A stretch of DNA of 64,000 nucleotides, from assembly GCF_000227765.1 (NCBI RefSeq), contig NZ_JH165159.1, forward strand, positions 2,127,558-2,191,557, read 5' to 3'. Shown here in pieces: positions 43,760 through 52,123 of this stretch. The notes beneath the pieces are model-generated. The model made no database searches. It had not been told where the DNA came from and saw only the letters and a list, made by a program, of their open reading frames with translations. Each line of letters starts with the position of its first letter. The stretch's first letter is position 1. The translations under genes and the position numbers were made by a program. This DNA comes from Neisseria wadsworthii 9715. Lineage in GTDB: Bacteria > Pseudomonadota > Gammaproteobacteria > Burkholderiales > Neisseriaceae.

Positions 43760-43876
43760 TCGTTAAACGTTTGCCCGCCCGTTATTCCCAAGCCGGCTTC
43801 TTAAAGCAATGACTGTTTTAAAATGATTCGGCTCTATTGTAACGGCTTGCCGCAATATTTTATATAGGATATCCCG

Positions 43877-44665
43877 ATGAACCCGATTCTCAACACCGCT
43901 CTGAAAGCCGCCCGCAAAGCAGGCAGCATGATGACCCGCGCTTCCAATAATCTTTCCAACATCAAAATAGACAGCAAAGCGTTTAACGATTTTGTTTCCG
44001 ATATCGACCGCGAATCCGAGCGTATTCTGATTGAAACGCTCAAAGAAGCTTATCCCCATCATAAAATCACCACCGAAGAAACCGGCGCACACGGCAATGC
44101 CAAAGCCGAATACGAATGGATTATCGACCCATTGGACGGCACCACCAATTATCTGCACGGCCATCCGCAATATGCGGTTTCTATGGCGCTGCTGCATAAA
44201 GGCCAGTTGCAGGAAGCCTTGGTGTTCGCCCCCGAACGCAACGATTTATACATGGCATCCCGCGGTCAAGGCGCGCTGTTAAACGACCGCCGCATCCGCG
44301 TTTCTTCCCGTATCGACTTAAATCAATGCCTGATCGGCACCGGCTTTCCCGTAGTCGACCAAAGCATGATGGATGATTATCTGAACATTCTGCGCGCTTT
44401 TCTGGAACGCACGGCAGGCGCACGCAGGGAAGGTGCCGCCTCATTGGATTTATGCGCACTAGCTTGCGGCCGCTTCGACGGTTTCTTCGAATTCAACCTG
44501 AAACCTTGGGATGTTGCCGCAGGTGCACTGATTGCCAAAGAAGCCGGCGCCATTATTACCGATATGCAGGGCGAACAAACTTGGCTGGAAACCGGTAACA
44601 TCGTCGCCGCCAATCCCAAAGTTTTAGCGCAAATGCTGCACATTATCGGCACACATCTGAAATAA
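43877..44665 (+). CDS. suhB: Inositol-1-monophosphatase family protein SuhB
   Basis: The 262-residue Mg-dependent phosphatase-fold protein has the signature Asp pairs in WIIDPLDGTTNYLHG (metal site) and the second motif KPWDVAAGALIAKEAG. TTEETGAHG supplies the Glu ligand. E. coli SuhB also acts as a Nus factor with NusA/NusB/NusG in rRNA antitermination, and the boxA-like leader here fits that role. The start is an ATG at 43877 with TAGGA upstream. It is divergent from trmJ. Confidence 0.93.
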   Translation: MNPILNTALKAARKAGSMMTRASNNLSNIKIDSKAFNDFVSDIDRESERILIETLKEAYPHHKITTEETGAHGNAKAEYEWIIDPLDGTTNYLHGHPQYAVSMALLHKGQLQEALVFAPERNDLYMASRGQGALLNDRRIRVSSRIDLNQCLIGTGFPVVDQSMMDDYLNILRAFLERTAGARREGAASLDLCALACGRFDGFFEFNLKPWDVAAGALIAKEAGAIITDMQGEQTWLETGNIVAANPKVLAQMLHIIGTHLK

Positions 44666-44688
44666 CCGGATAACTTACCCGGTTCAAC

Positions 44689-44724
44689 AAGGCTGTCTGA
44701 AATTGATTTTCAGACAGCCTTTTC
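44689..44724. terminator. Variant DUS hairpin after suhB
   Basis: AAGGCTGTCTGAAA pairs with TTTCAGACAGCCTT; both arms carry AGGCTGTCTGAA, one base from AG-DUS, and a T-run follows. Confidence 0.65.
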
Positions 44725-44789
44725 CCACACGACGCCAAATCCATTACAATACCTGAAATCATCGTTCTCTAAATGCATAAGGCAACACC

Positions 44790-45500
44790 ATGATCGCAAT
44801 CATCGGCGGTAGCGGCCTGACCCGCCTGCCCGAAATCAACATCATACATAGGCAAATTATCCGCACACCTTACGGCCTGCCCAGTTCTCCCGTTATCACC
44901 GGCAAACTGGGCAGCCATGAAATCGTTTTTCTCGCACGCCACGGCCTCAACCACACACTCGCACCACATGAAATCAACTACCGTGCCAATATTTGGGCAC
45001 TGAATTCACTCAACGTGAGCGGTATTATTTCCGTATCCGCCGTGTCTACCCTAAACGGTTTGCCCGTTGGCGCATTGGTATTGCCAGACGATTTAATCGA
45101 CTATACCTATGGCAGAGGCGACACTTTTTTTGAAGGTTCAAATTGTGAAGTAACCCATATCGACTTTTTCCATCCTTACGACACCCAGCTACGGCAACGT
45201 CTGCTGGAGCATGCCAAGGAGCGGAACATTACCATCCATTATCAGGCTGTATATGGCTGCATCCAAGGGCCGCGCCTGCCCACCCGGGCAGAAGTTCGAC
45301 GTTACAAAAAAGACGGCGTAGATATTCTGGGCATGACCGGCATGCCTGAAGCCTCACTGGCTCGCGAACTCGATTTACCTTACGTACACCTCTGCGGCGT
45401 TATCGGCAAAGCCGGTTGCGAAAACGAATCTCCTGACTTTAGAAACAATCAAGAGCACCATGCGATGCAGAGCATCCGCCAACTTTTAGTCAATATGTAA
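44790..45500 (+). CDS. S-methyl-5'-thioinosine phosphorylase-like protein (MTAP family)
   Basis: The 236-residue purine nucleoside phosphorylase superfamily member starts MIAIIGGSGLTRLPEI. The phosphate-binding segments are FLARHGLNHTLAPHEINYRAN and the internal YGCIQGPRLPTRAEVRRY. The C-terminal site GMTGMPEASLARELDLPYVHL is present, but the usual TDYDxW Asp pair of adenosine-type MTAPs is replaced by GVIGKAGCEN. Loss of those Asp residues is the feature that shifts Pseudomonas PA3004 to methylthioinosine, so inosine or other 6-oxopurine specificity is likely. mogA follows after 21 bp. Confidence 0.83.
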   Translation: MIAIIGGSGLTRLPEINIIHRQIIRTPYGLPSSPVITGKLGSHEIVFLARHGLNHTLAPHEINYRANIWALNSLNVSGIISVSAVSTLNGLPVGALVLPDDLIDYTYGRGDTFFEGSNCEVTHIDFFHPYDTQLRQRLLEHAKERNITIHYQAVYGCIQGPRLPTRAEVRRYKKDGVDILGMTGMPEASLARELDLPYVHLCGVIGKAGCENESPDFRNNQEHHAMQSIRQLLVNM

Positions 45501-45521
45501 ACCAAGGAAGGGCTGTTTGAT

Positions 45522-46100
45522 ATGCAATGCCTGTCTGAAATCAAAATCGGTTTAATCTCCACCAGTGACCGCGCCAGTAAAGGTATTTATGCCGACGAAG
45601 GCATTCCCGCATTAAGAAGCTGGCTGAAACGCGCCGTAAAAAACCCAATTCATTTCAGCGAAGCGCTGATTCCCGATGAACAACAAGAAATCGAAACCAC
45701 GCTCAAACGCATGGCTGATAAAGACAGTTGCGATTTAATCTTTACCACTGGCGGCACCGGCCCTGCCCTACGCGACATCACGCCCGAGGCTACGCTTGCC
45801 GTTATCGATAAAGAAATGCCTGGTTTTGGAGAACAGATGCGCCAAATCAGCCTGCATTATGTGCCCACTGCCATCTTATCCCGCCAAACTGCCGGCATCC
45901 GCGGCAAATGCCTGATTGTTAACTTACCCGGCCGCCCAAAAGCCATTGAAGAAACTCTTGGCGGCGTACGCGATGAATCAGGCAATATTGTGGTGCACGG
46001 CTTATTCAGTGCCATACCTTATTGCATAGATTTAATCGGCGGCGGCTTTATCGAGACCGATGAAACTGCGTGCAAAGCATTTAGGCCAAAGCAGAAATAA
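45522..46100 (+). CDS. mog: Molybdopterin adenylyltransferase
   Basis: Mog adenylates molybdopterin before molybdate insertion. The 192-residue MoCF-fold protein shows IGLISTSDRASKGIYADEG, the TTGGTGPALRDITPEATL motif (with catalytic Asp) and a C-terminal IVNLPGRPKAIEETLGG. The start ATG at 45522 has an AAGGAAGGG ribosome-binding site. The next codons CAA TGC CTG TCT GAA contain a complete uptake sequence, so residues 2-6 (QCLSE) are DUS-encoded; relatives simply begin MSEIKIG. The AT-rich gap 46101-46433 after it holds a half MITE and hairpins only. Confidence 0.93.
   Translation: MQCLSEIKIGLISTSDRASKGIYADEGIPALRSWLKRAVKNPIHFSEALIPDEQQEIETTLKRMADKDSCDLIFTTGGTGPALRDITPEATLAVIDKEMPGFGEQMRQISLHYVPTAILSRQTAGIRGKCLIVNLPGRPKAIEETLGGVRDESGNIVVHGLFSAIPYCIDLIGGGFIETDETACKAFRPKQK
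45528..45539 (+). repeat. DUS embedded in the mog start
   Basis: TGCCTGTCTGAA is read in frame as codons 3-6 of mog. Confidence 0.8.
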
Positions 46101-46115
46101 CGCAAATACTTCGTA

Positions 46116-46152
46116 TATAGTGAATCAACTTAAAAATAGTACGCTCGTCATA
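46116..46152 (-). mobile_element. Half copy of MITE family C
   Basis: The first 37 bp (TATAGTGAATCAACTTAA onward) match the reverse complement of the right end of the 10919-11057 element with about three mismatches, then similarity stops. One terminus only is present, so it is a solo end or a truncated insertion. Confidence 0.65.
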
Positions 46153-46163
46153 TCTTTCTTGAA

Positions 46164-46202
46164 AGAATGCCTGTCTGAAAGATTTTTCAAACAGGCATTC
46201 TT
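46164..46202. terminator. Inverted DUS pair (one arm variant)
   Basis: AAGAATGCCTGTCTGAAA pairs with a right arm reading TCAAACAGGCATTCTT. It lies between mog and the secretion operon. Confidence 0.55.
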
Positions 46203-46338
46203 ATCATTCTGAAATGTTCTCGCCTCATCCTTATTTTACCGTCAGTTACCTTAGAAACATACTCAGCTCAAACCTGATTAAAACGAATGTGCTGTTTTTC
46301 GTTGATTCATCACAAGTTTCGTCCATCATAAAATCACC

Positions 46339-46384
46339 TGCCTGTCTGAAGGGCTATACAATCTACTGTCTTTTCAGACAGGCA
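46339..46384. repeat. Inverted DUS pair
   Basis: Two perfect DUS words with a 22-nt spacer, immediately before the secretion-operon terminator. Confidence 0.55.
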
Positions 46385-46387
46385 ATT

Positions 46388-46417
46388 AAAAAGCCCTGTA
46401 TAAAACAGGGCTTTTCT
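46388..46417 (-). terminator. Terminator of the type I secretion operon
   Basis: AAAAGCCCTGT-N6-ACAGGGCTTTT followed by T/A runs on both sides, 17 bp after the HlyD stop. Likely bidirectional. Confidence 0.75.
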
Positions 46418-46433
46418 ACCACCGGCCTCGAAA

Positions 46434-47666
46434 TTAACGTTCGCTCAAGGCCTGCTTCATACGGGTAATCGGTTTGATGAGGTATTGGAATACTGTTTTC
46501 TCGCCAGTCTTCACATCTACTGTGGCCACCATACCCGGAATAATCGGCATATCTTTACCATTGCGGTCTTTCAAACTATTGGAATCTGTTTGTACTAAAA
46601 TACGATAGTAAACTTGGTTAGGATCCAATTTCAATTCATCAGTGCGCGCCTGATTACTGATGGTATCGGGACTGATTAAAGTCACTTTACCATCCAAACC
46701 ACCATAAATCGCATAATCATATGCACTGATTTTAACCACAGCCGGCAAACCTGGGCGCAAAAAAGCAACGTCTTGCGGGCGAATATAGGCTTCAACCAAT
46801 AATTTCTCATCCAAAGGCACAATATTCAGAATATCTTGGCCTGCATTTACCACACCGCCGACTGTATTGATTTTCACATCTTTCACGATACCGCGCAGAG
46901 GAGCACGAATTAACGAACGTGATACCGGGTCTGCGCGCATAGCCATATTTTCTTTTGCTTGCGCCAGCTCAGATTCAGTTTGTACCAATTCGTTATTGGC
47001 ATCTGCCATATAGCGGTTTTGACGTTCTGCAATTTGAGCAGCCAAATCACTGGATTCACGCTGCATGCGCAAAAGCTCTACTTCAGAAACCACACCTTGT
47101 TTAACCATAGGCGCAGTAATTGAGATTTCACGATCCAAAGCCGCTTTACTCATACGCAACCCTTGAACAGCATCCACCACTGCACGACGACGCGCAACAT
47201 AAGCAGCTTGCTCGCGCTGTTTCAAAGTCGGGCTGATACTGCTTGGGAAATTCAACGGGCCGCCATAAGCTTCAGCTTTCAAACGGGCAACCATCGCTTC
47301 CAAGTTGGCAACTTTCGCTTCACTTTCACGTAACACAGCAGAGCTTCGGGTATCATCAAGGCGCAATAGAATCTGCCCTTTTTCAACAATGTCACCTTCT
47401 TTAACTTTCATTTCGGAAATCGTGCCTGGATCCAAGCTTTGAATCACCTGTTCTCGGCTACTTGGAATGACACTGCCATTACCTCTGGTTACCTCTTCCA
47501 AAGGGCTGTTGTAAGCCCAAATGACGAAAACGACCAAAAATACAAAAAACAGGATAATGACCCAAAACTGACCATGATGCTTCTCTTTTTGCAAAGCCGC
47601 ATTAAGGTCATTCACGAGTTTCAAATCACTGGATTTAACGCTTTCCTGATTGTTTTGTTCACTCAT
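46434..47666 (-). CDS. Type I secretion membrane-fusion protein (HlyD family)
   Basis: This 410-residue periplasmic adaptor links the ABC exporter to the TolC channel. It has a short cytosolic N-terminus, one TM (about 36-54, FWVIILFFVFLVVFVIWAY), then the biotinyl-lipoyl half GTISEMKVKEGDIVEKGQIL. A long coiled-coil hairpin (about 115-265) follows, then the second lipoyl half VKDVKINTVGGVVNAGQDIL. The C-terminal motif IIPGMVATVDVKTGEKTVFQYL is the HlyD/LapC signature ending. It is the last gene of the operon and follows the exporter gene by 71 bp containing a hairpin. Confidence 0.93.
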   Translation of the reverse strand: MSEQNNQESVKSSDLKLVNDLNAALQKEKHHGQFWVIILFFVFLVVFVIWAYNSPLEEVTRGNGSVIPSSREQVIQSLDPGTISEMKVKEGDIVEKGQILLRLDDTRSSAVLRESEAKVANLEAMVARLKAEAYGGPLNFPSSISPTLKQREQAAYVARRRAVVDAVQGLRMSKAALDREISITAPMVKQGVVSEVELLRMQRESSDLAAQIAERQNRYMADANNELVQTESELAQAKENMAMRADPVSRSLIRAPLRGIVKDVKINTVGGVVNAGQDILNIVPLDEKLLVEAYIRPQDVAFLRPGLPAVVKISAYDYAIYGGLDGKVTLISPDTISNQARTDELKLDPNQVYYRILVQTDSNSLKDRNGKDMPIIPGMVATVDVKTGEKTVFQYLIKPITRMKQALSER

Positions 47667-47700
47667 AATGACAAAAACCTTATACCTATTTTCATGAAAA

Positions 47701-47720
47701 GGCTGCTGAAAAAAGCAGCC
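47701..47720 (-). terminator. Intercistronic hairpin between exporter and HlyD genes
   Basis: GGCTGCT-N6-AGCAGCC with a TTTT run on the minus strand, between the two operon genes. It could attenuate hlyD transcription or protect the upstream mRNA. Confidence 0.45.
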
Positions 47721-47737
47721 TGCTTTTCAAATCACTA

Positions 47738-49918
47738 TTAACCGTTTGCTTGACGGATACCTTGTTGCGCGGCTCCTGCAGCAGCTTGCTGATTAGACTG
47801 CTGCTCGTTTTGCATTAATTTTTGCAATACTAGATCACGCGGACCATCCATTACAACTTTACCGTTATCCATCACAATAATACGGTTAACAATCTGCAAT
47901 ACTTGCGGACGGTGTGTTACAACCACCATCGTTTTATCTTTACACCATTGCCCCACTGCATTAAGTGCCAGGCGCTCAGTAGCCTGATCCAGACCGGTGG
48001 TCGGTTCATCAAGCAGCACAACTTTCGGATTACGCAAAGTCATTCGTGCCAAAGAAATAATTTGTTTTTGTCCGCCGGACAAGCCCAAACCATCCTCACC
48101 CAAAGGCATATCTAAACCTCGCGGATGGTTTCTAATAATTCGGTCGAGACCAAAACGTTTCAAAGCAACCAGCAATTCTTGGTCAGTTGAAAACCCGTCG
48201 GTACGTGCCAAATCCATATTTTCACGCAAAGTACCTAAAAATAAACGGGGAGACTGGCTCAACAGCAAAACTTTATTACGCAAAAAGTTCGGGTCAATTT
48301 GGCGCATATCCACACCATCTAGAGTAACATTACCCGAAGAACCATCATATAAACCGCTGGCTAACTTGAGCATCGTGCTCTTACCGCTACCAATACGGCC
48401 AAGCACCCCTACTTTTTCACCTGGACGGATATTAATATTTAAGCCAGAAACAGCAACCGCACCATCTTCGCCATATTTAAAAGACACATTTTCAAAACCG
48501 ATAGCGCCTTGAACATTGTCTAAAGTAATATATTTACGTTCAGGTTGACGCTCAATCGGACGTTGAACAATATTGTTTACACCGCTAAGTGCCAACTTTG
48601 CTTGTTGAAAACGCGTAGCCAAGCCTGCGATTTGAGCCAACGGTGCTAATGCACGTCCGGATAAGATAACTGACGCGATCAAAGCACCCATCGTAATCCT
48701 ATCATTTGGGTTTTCCGCATGAATCAGGTAGGTGCCCAACAGAACCAAAAATACAGTGTTTAACTGCTGCATCGCAACGGCGAAGTTGATCATAAAGTTA
48801 CTGGTATCTTTCACTTTAATGGAGGAGGCAGAAGTTTTGGCAGTGTATTCATCCCAACGTTGTTGCGCCCAAGTGGTTGCATTATTGGTTTTCAATGTTT
48901 CAATGCCTTCCAACGCTTCTACAGCCAAACCTTGACGCTGAGACGACTCTTTCATTGATTCATTGATATAACGTGACAAGGGACGTTGAACCAAGAAACC
49001 AACAACGATAACAATAGGAATAATTGTCAATGGAACAAGTGCCAGCTTTCCACCTACGATTCCGATTACAGAAACAAACAACAATAAGAAAGGTAAGTCA
49101 ACCAGAGTTAACAAACTGGCACTAGTCATAAACTCACGGACAGATTCAAACTCACGCAAGTTATTCGCATACGAACCGGCAGATGCAGGCCTGTCTGCTA
49201 AGCGCAAAGCCATAACGCGACGGAACAGTGCCGAACTGATGATCAAATCAGCCTTCTTACCGGCAATATCAGTCAGATGGCCACGAATCAGTTTAGCAAT
49301 AAATTCAAAAGTAATTGCCAAAACCACACCGATACTCAATACCCAAAGCGTTTCATAAGCTTGGTTCGGAATGACTCGGTCATATACATTCATCACATAC
49401 AATGAGCTTACCAAAGCCAAAAAATTAATGATAAATGTTGCTAGAATTACTTGGTAATAATACCCTTTAAAACGCCAAATAACTTTCCAAAACCAAGCTT
49501 TCGGCAAATCATATTCAGGCAGATCGGAACGGGCATCTGATACCATTTTAGGTTTGATAAACCAGCAGTAACCCAAGTAAAGATCAGATAATTGCTCATG
49601 GCTTAATTCTTGAGCCAACCCGTCTGCCTGCCTAATATGGTAGGTACGGTCACGGCCTGCACCGTTTATCTTAGTGATTACGGCAGCTTCTTCATTATGC
49701 AGGATTGCCACAACCGGAACTGCCAACGACGGTATTTCATCCAAGCTTCGCTTAGAAAGTGTATTCTCAAAACCGTGGCTTCTCAGAACTTCTTTCAATG
49801 AATGAAAATTAACATTGAGTTTTTTATCTCTAACTACCTCAGCAGACAAAACGGCTTCAGATACAGGAGAACCCAATATCTGTGTTGCTAAAGCAATATG
49901 TTCGATAATTGATTTCAT
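47738..49918 (-). CDS. Type I secretion ABC exporter (HlyB/LapB type)
   Basis: The 726-residue inner-membrane ATP-binding exporter has three parts. The N-terminal C39-like domain (about 1-125) lacks the catalytic Cys, so it should dock RTX substrates and not cut a leader. The six-TM exporter domain covers about 155-440. The ATPase has Walker A GRIGSGKST, signature LSGGQKQ, Walker B KVVLLDEPT and an H-loop in VVVTHRP. The tail is Gln/Ala-rich. The degenerate peptidase is the hallmark of RTX-protein exporters, and the RTX gene at 17535 is the only candidate substrate in the window. Confidence 0.94.
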   Translation of the reverse strand: MKSIIEHIALATQILGSPVSEAVLSAEVVRDKKLNVNFHSLKEVLRSHGFENTLSKRSLDEIPSLAVPVVAILHNEEAAVITKINGAGRDRTYHIRQADGLAQELSHEQLSDLYLGYCWFIKPKMVSDARSDLPEYDLPKAWFWKVIWRFKGYYYQVILATFIINFLALVSSLYVMNVYDRVIPNQAYETLWVLSIGVVLAITFEFIAKLIRGHLTDIAGKKADLIISSALFRRVMALRLADRPASAGSYANNLREFESVREFMTSASLLTLVDLPFLLLFVSVIGIVGGKLALVPLTIIPIVIVVGFLVQRPLSRYINESMKESSQRQGLAVEALEGIETLKTNNATTWAQQRWDEYTAKTSASSIKVKDTSNFMINFAVAMQQLNTVFLVLLGTYLIHAENPNDRITMGALIASVILSGRALAPLAQIAGLATRFQQAKLALSGVNNIVQRPIERQPERKYITLDNVQGAIGFENVSFKYGEDGAVAVSGLNINIRPGEKVGVLGRIGSGKSTMLKLASGLYDGSSGNVTLDGVDMRQIDPNFLRNKVLLLSQSPRLFLGTLRENMDLARTDGFSTDQELLVALKRFGLDRIIRNHPRGLDMPLGEDGLGLSGGQKQIISLARMTLRNPKVVLLDEPTTGLDQATERLALNAVGQWCKDKTMVVVTHRPQVLQIVNRIIVMDNGKVVMDGPRDLVLQKLMQNEQQSNQQAAAGAAQQGIRQANG

Positions 49919-49960
49919 GGCTTTTATTCAATCGTAAATTCTAAAATATTTAAGTCTGTT

Positions 49961-51196
49961 TTATTCTTCAGGCGCAATTCCAGCCCAATTGGCAATTTGA
50001 GCTTGGGCAGTCAGATACTCCAAAGCCGCATCGCGAAAATCATTTCTTGCCGTAATATTTTCCTGCTCAATATTGGCGAGCTCGTTGTACGCACCTAAAA
50101 CATCTGTTAATGTGCGACGCGCAACTTTAAATTGCAATTCATATGCTTTCACTACTTCTTTTTGAGAAACAATATGTTGTGCAGTAATTCCTGAGCGCAG
50201 CTCACTCTGAGCCATATCCATTTCAGCAGTTTTCGCCCGCTCAGCCACTTCACGCAAAATCTGATCTAGCTTTGAATCTGCAGCCTCCACTGTGTGCGAA
50301 TTTTTATCTACTGTATGACGAGCTGCTTGATCGAAAAAGTTCCACGATAAATTCAAATAAACTTGTTTAGTTTCTTTCGTGGCAACACCTTCTAGATTGA
50401 TTGCCGGTTTTCTAGCAGCTTTTGATGCCTGTAATTCGTAAAAAGTGCTCTCGCGCTCCGCCTTTTGTGCAAGGTAGCTAGGGTTTACACCATTATCCAT
50501 ACCTTTATAACGGCTTATAAGTGTTCGTGTCGTTTCGGTACGAAATGGATCTTTTAAATCTTGGGGACGTAAGGATGTGACCGTGTATTTAGATAACCGA
50601 CTTAAAGCCAACTCCATAGTACGTGTTAATTGTGCAATAGTTGTTTGTACCTGCAATCGCCTAGCTTCCGCCTCAATCAACTCAGAACGCCTACCAGTAT
50701 CATACTTAGCCACTACGCTTAAATCTTTTAATAGCTTATTATGTCGATTTAAACTTTGTTGATTAACTTCGATGGATTCCTTTGCACGCAATGCAGTCAA
50801 ATATAATTTGCCTATTTCACCCCCCAACTGTTCTTGGGTTTCATAGTATTTATATTTGTAATAAATTTCTTTTTGTTTGTCTCGATTAACCGAAGCAGTA
50901 ATTCCACCCCACGAATACAGGTTAAGACTACCTTTCAAACCAACGGAATTCTTTAAGTCATCATCAGCATCTTTATTGTCTTGCATCAACACTTGGGTAC
51001 CGGTCAAACCAACAACCGGATAGTGCGCTGCTTTCGAGGCTTTTGTAGTACTTTCAGCAGCAGCCAAATTTGCCCTCGCTTCTAATAAAGAGGGATCCGC
51101 CACTAAAGACTTCTGTAAAATTTCTCGTAATTCTTTTGCGGCAACCGGTTGGCTCACTAAAAGTATAGTAATAGAAAGTGCAGAATAGCGCTTCAA
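49961..51196 (-). CDS. TolC-family outer-membrane channel of the type I system
   Basis: This 411-residue outer-membrane efflux protein starts MKRYSALSITILLVSQPVAA, a Sec signal ending near Ala20. Two OEP repeats follow. The first has ARANLAAAESTTKASKAAHYP with VGLKGSLNLYSWGGI; the second has VYLNLSWNFFDQAARHTVDK. Long helical hairpins form the periplasmic tunnel. It is 42 bp upstream of the exporter gene and is the first gene of a tolC-hlyB-hlyD operon on the minus strand. No FrpC-type gene is next to it. Upstream gap 51197-51484 contains only the rplY terminator. Confidence 0.92.
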   Translation of the reverse strand: MKRYSALSITILLVSQPVAAKELREILQKSLVADPSLLEARANLAAAESTTKASKAAHYPVVGLTGTQVLMQDNKDADDDLKNSVGLKGSLNLYSWGGITASVNRDKQKEIYYKYKYYETQEQLGGEIGKLYLTALRAKESIEVNQQSLNRHNKLLKDLSVVAKYDTGRRSELIEAEARRLQVQTTIAQLTRTMELALSRLSKYTVTSLRPQDLKDPFRTETTRTLISRYKGMDNGVNPSYLAQKAERESTFYELQASKAARKPAINLEGVATKETKQVYLNLSWNFFDQAARHTVDKNSHTVEAADSKLDQILREVAERAKTAEMDMAQSELRSGITAQHIVSQKEVVKAYELQFKVARRTLTDVLGAYNELANIEQENITARNDFRDAALEYLTAQAQIANWAGIAPEE

Positions 51197-51433
51197 AAAA
51201 ACCGATTGTTTTATAGAGATGCTTTTGCATATTTTTAAACTTAATTCTTAATTTACACTATTACCCTATGAACCATCCATGCCAACATAGTTCACAAGCA
51301 TATAGCCAATTCAAAACTATTGCAGAATAACACCATATTGCAATTTATTCACGCAATCAGTGACAAAAGGTTGCCTTATTTGTTAAAAGTGTGGTGTAGC
51401 CATGTTCCGATTCTACGCCTTACATAAGGAAAA

Positions 51434-51468
51434 ACAAAGCCCTCACTGTGTTACAGCAGGGCTCGGTT
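51434..51468 (-). terminator. Terminator of rplY
   Basis: On the minus strand GAGCCCTGCTGT-N3-ACAGTGAGGGCTT is followed by TGTTTTTCC, 15 bp after the rplY stop. Confidence 0.75.
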
Positions 51469-51484
51469 TTTAAAATAGCAAATA

Positions 51485-52057
51485 TTAACGTTTCTTACCA
51501 GTTACAGTTGCAACCGCCAAATTAGCATCGCGTTTCAACGCAACGCTGCTCACACCTTCAGGATAAGCAACGTCTGTCAAATGAAGAATGTCGCCTGCTA
51601 CTACGTTTTCACAGTTCAACTCTAAAAAGGCCGGGATATTTTTAGGATTAACAATACAATCAACAGTAGTGCTTAACACAGAAACACGACCACTTTGCAA
51701 TTTTACTGCCTGAGATTTTTCAGCATTAACAACATGCAAAGGCAAACGCATGCGTAAAGGCTTATTAAAATCTACTACTTGGAAATCAATGTGTTGCACT
51801 TCCTGACGGAAAGGGTGGATTTGAAAATCACGAACAATTACATCGTAAACTTTACCATCTAAAGACAACTTAATCAATGTAGTATGGAAAGATTCCTTCT
51901 CCAATGCATAGAAAACGGTTTTATGATCAACCGCAATAGCAGTGGCTTTCTGGTCTTCACCATATAAAACTGCTGGCGTTTTACCTTCGCGACGCAGGCG
52001 GCGGCTCGCACCAGTACCTTGAGCTTCACGAACAGCAGCTTGAATTTCGTATGACAT
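51485..52057 (-). CDS. rplY: 50S ribosomal protein L25/general stress protein Ctc
   Basis: The 190-residue CTC-type L25 binds 5S rRNA. The N-terminal L25 domain (1-95) contains [20 protein letters not shown] and the 5S-contacting [18 protein letters not shown]. The C-terminal TL5-like beta domain (about 100-185) makes it longer than E. coli L25 (94). It lies downstream of prs, as in other Neisseria, with a 66-bp gap. Confidence 0.96.
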   Translation of the reverse strand: MSYEIQAAVREAQGTGASRRLRREGKTPAVLYGEDQKATAIAVDHKTVFYALEKESFHTTLIKLSLDGKVYDVIVRDFQIHPFRQEVQHIDFQVVDFNKPLRMRLPLHVVNAEKSQAVKLQSGRVSVLSTTVDCIVNPKNIPAFLELNCENVVAGDILHLTDVAYPEGVSSVALKRDANLAVATVTGKKR

Positions 52058-52123
52058 AATATAAATACTCCAAAAAATTAAACAATACTGTCCTTAAACC
52101 GCGACCAGTATCAGACAGCAGAA

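Noticed and set aside
46214-46468. 84-residue frame after mog
   Set aside because: Includes a DUS pair and the operon terminator; residues are hairpin-encoded and no start signal is present.
49961-51196. TolC gene as general efflux (MtrE-like) channel
   Set aside because: It sits in an operon with hlyB/hlyD and no RND genes, so a type I secretion role is favoured.
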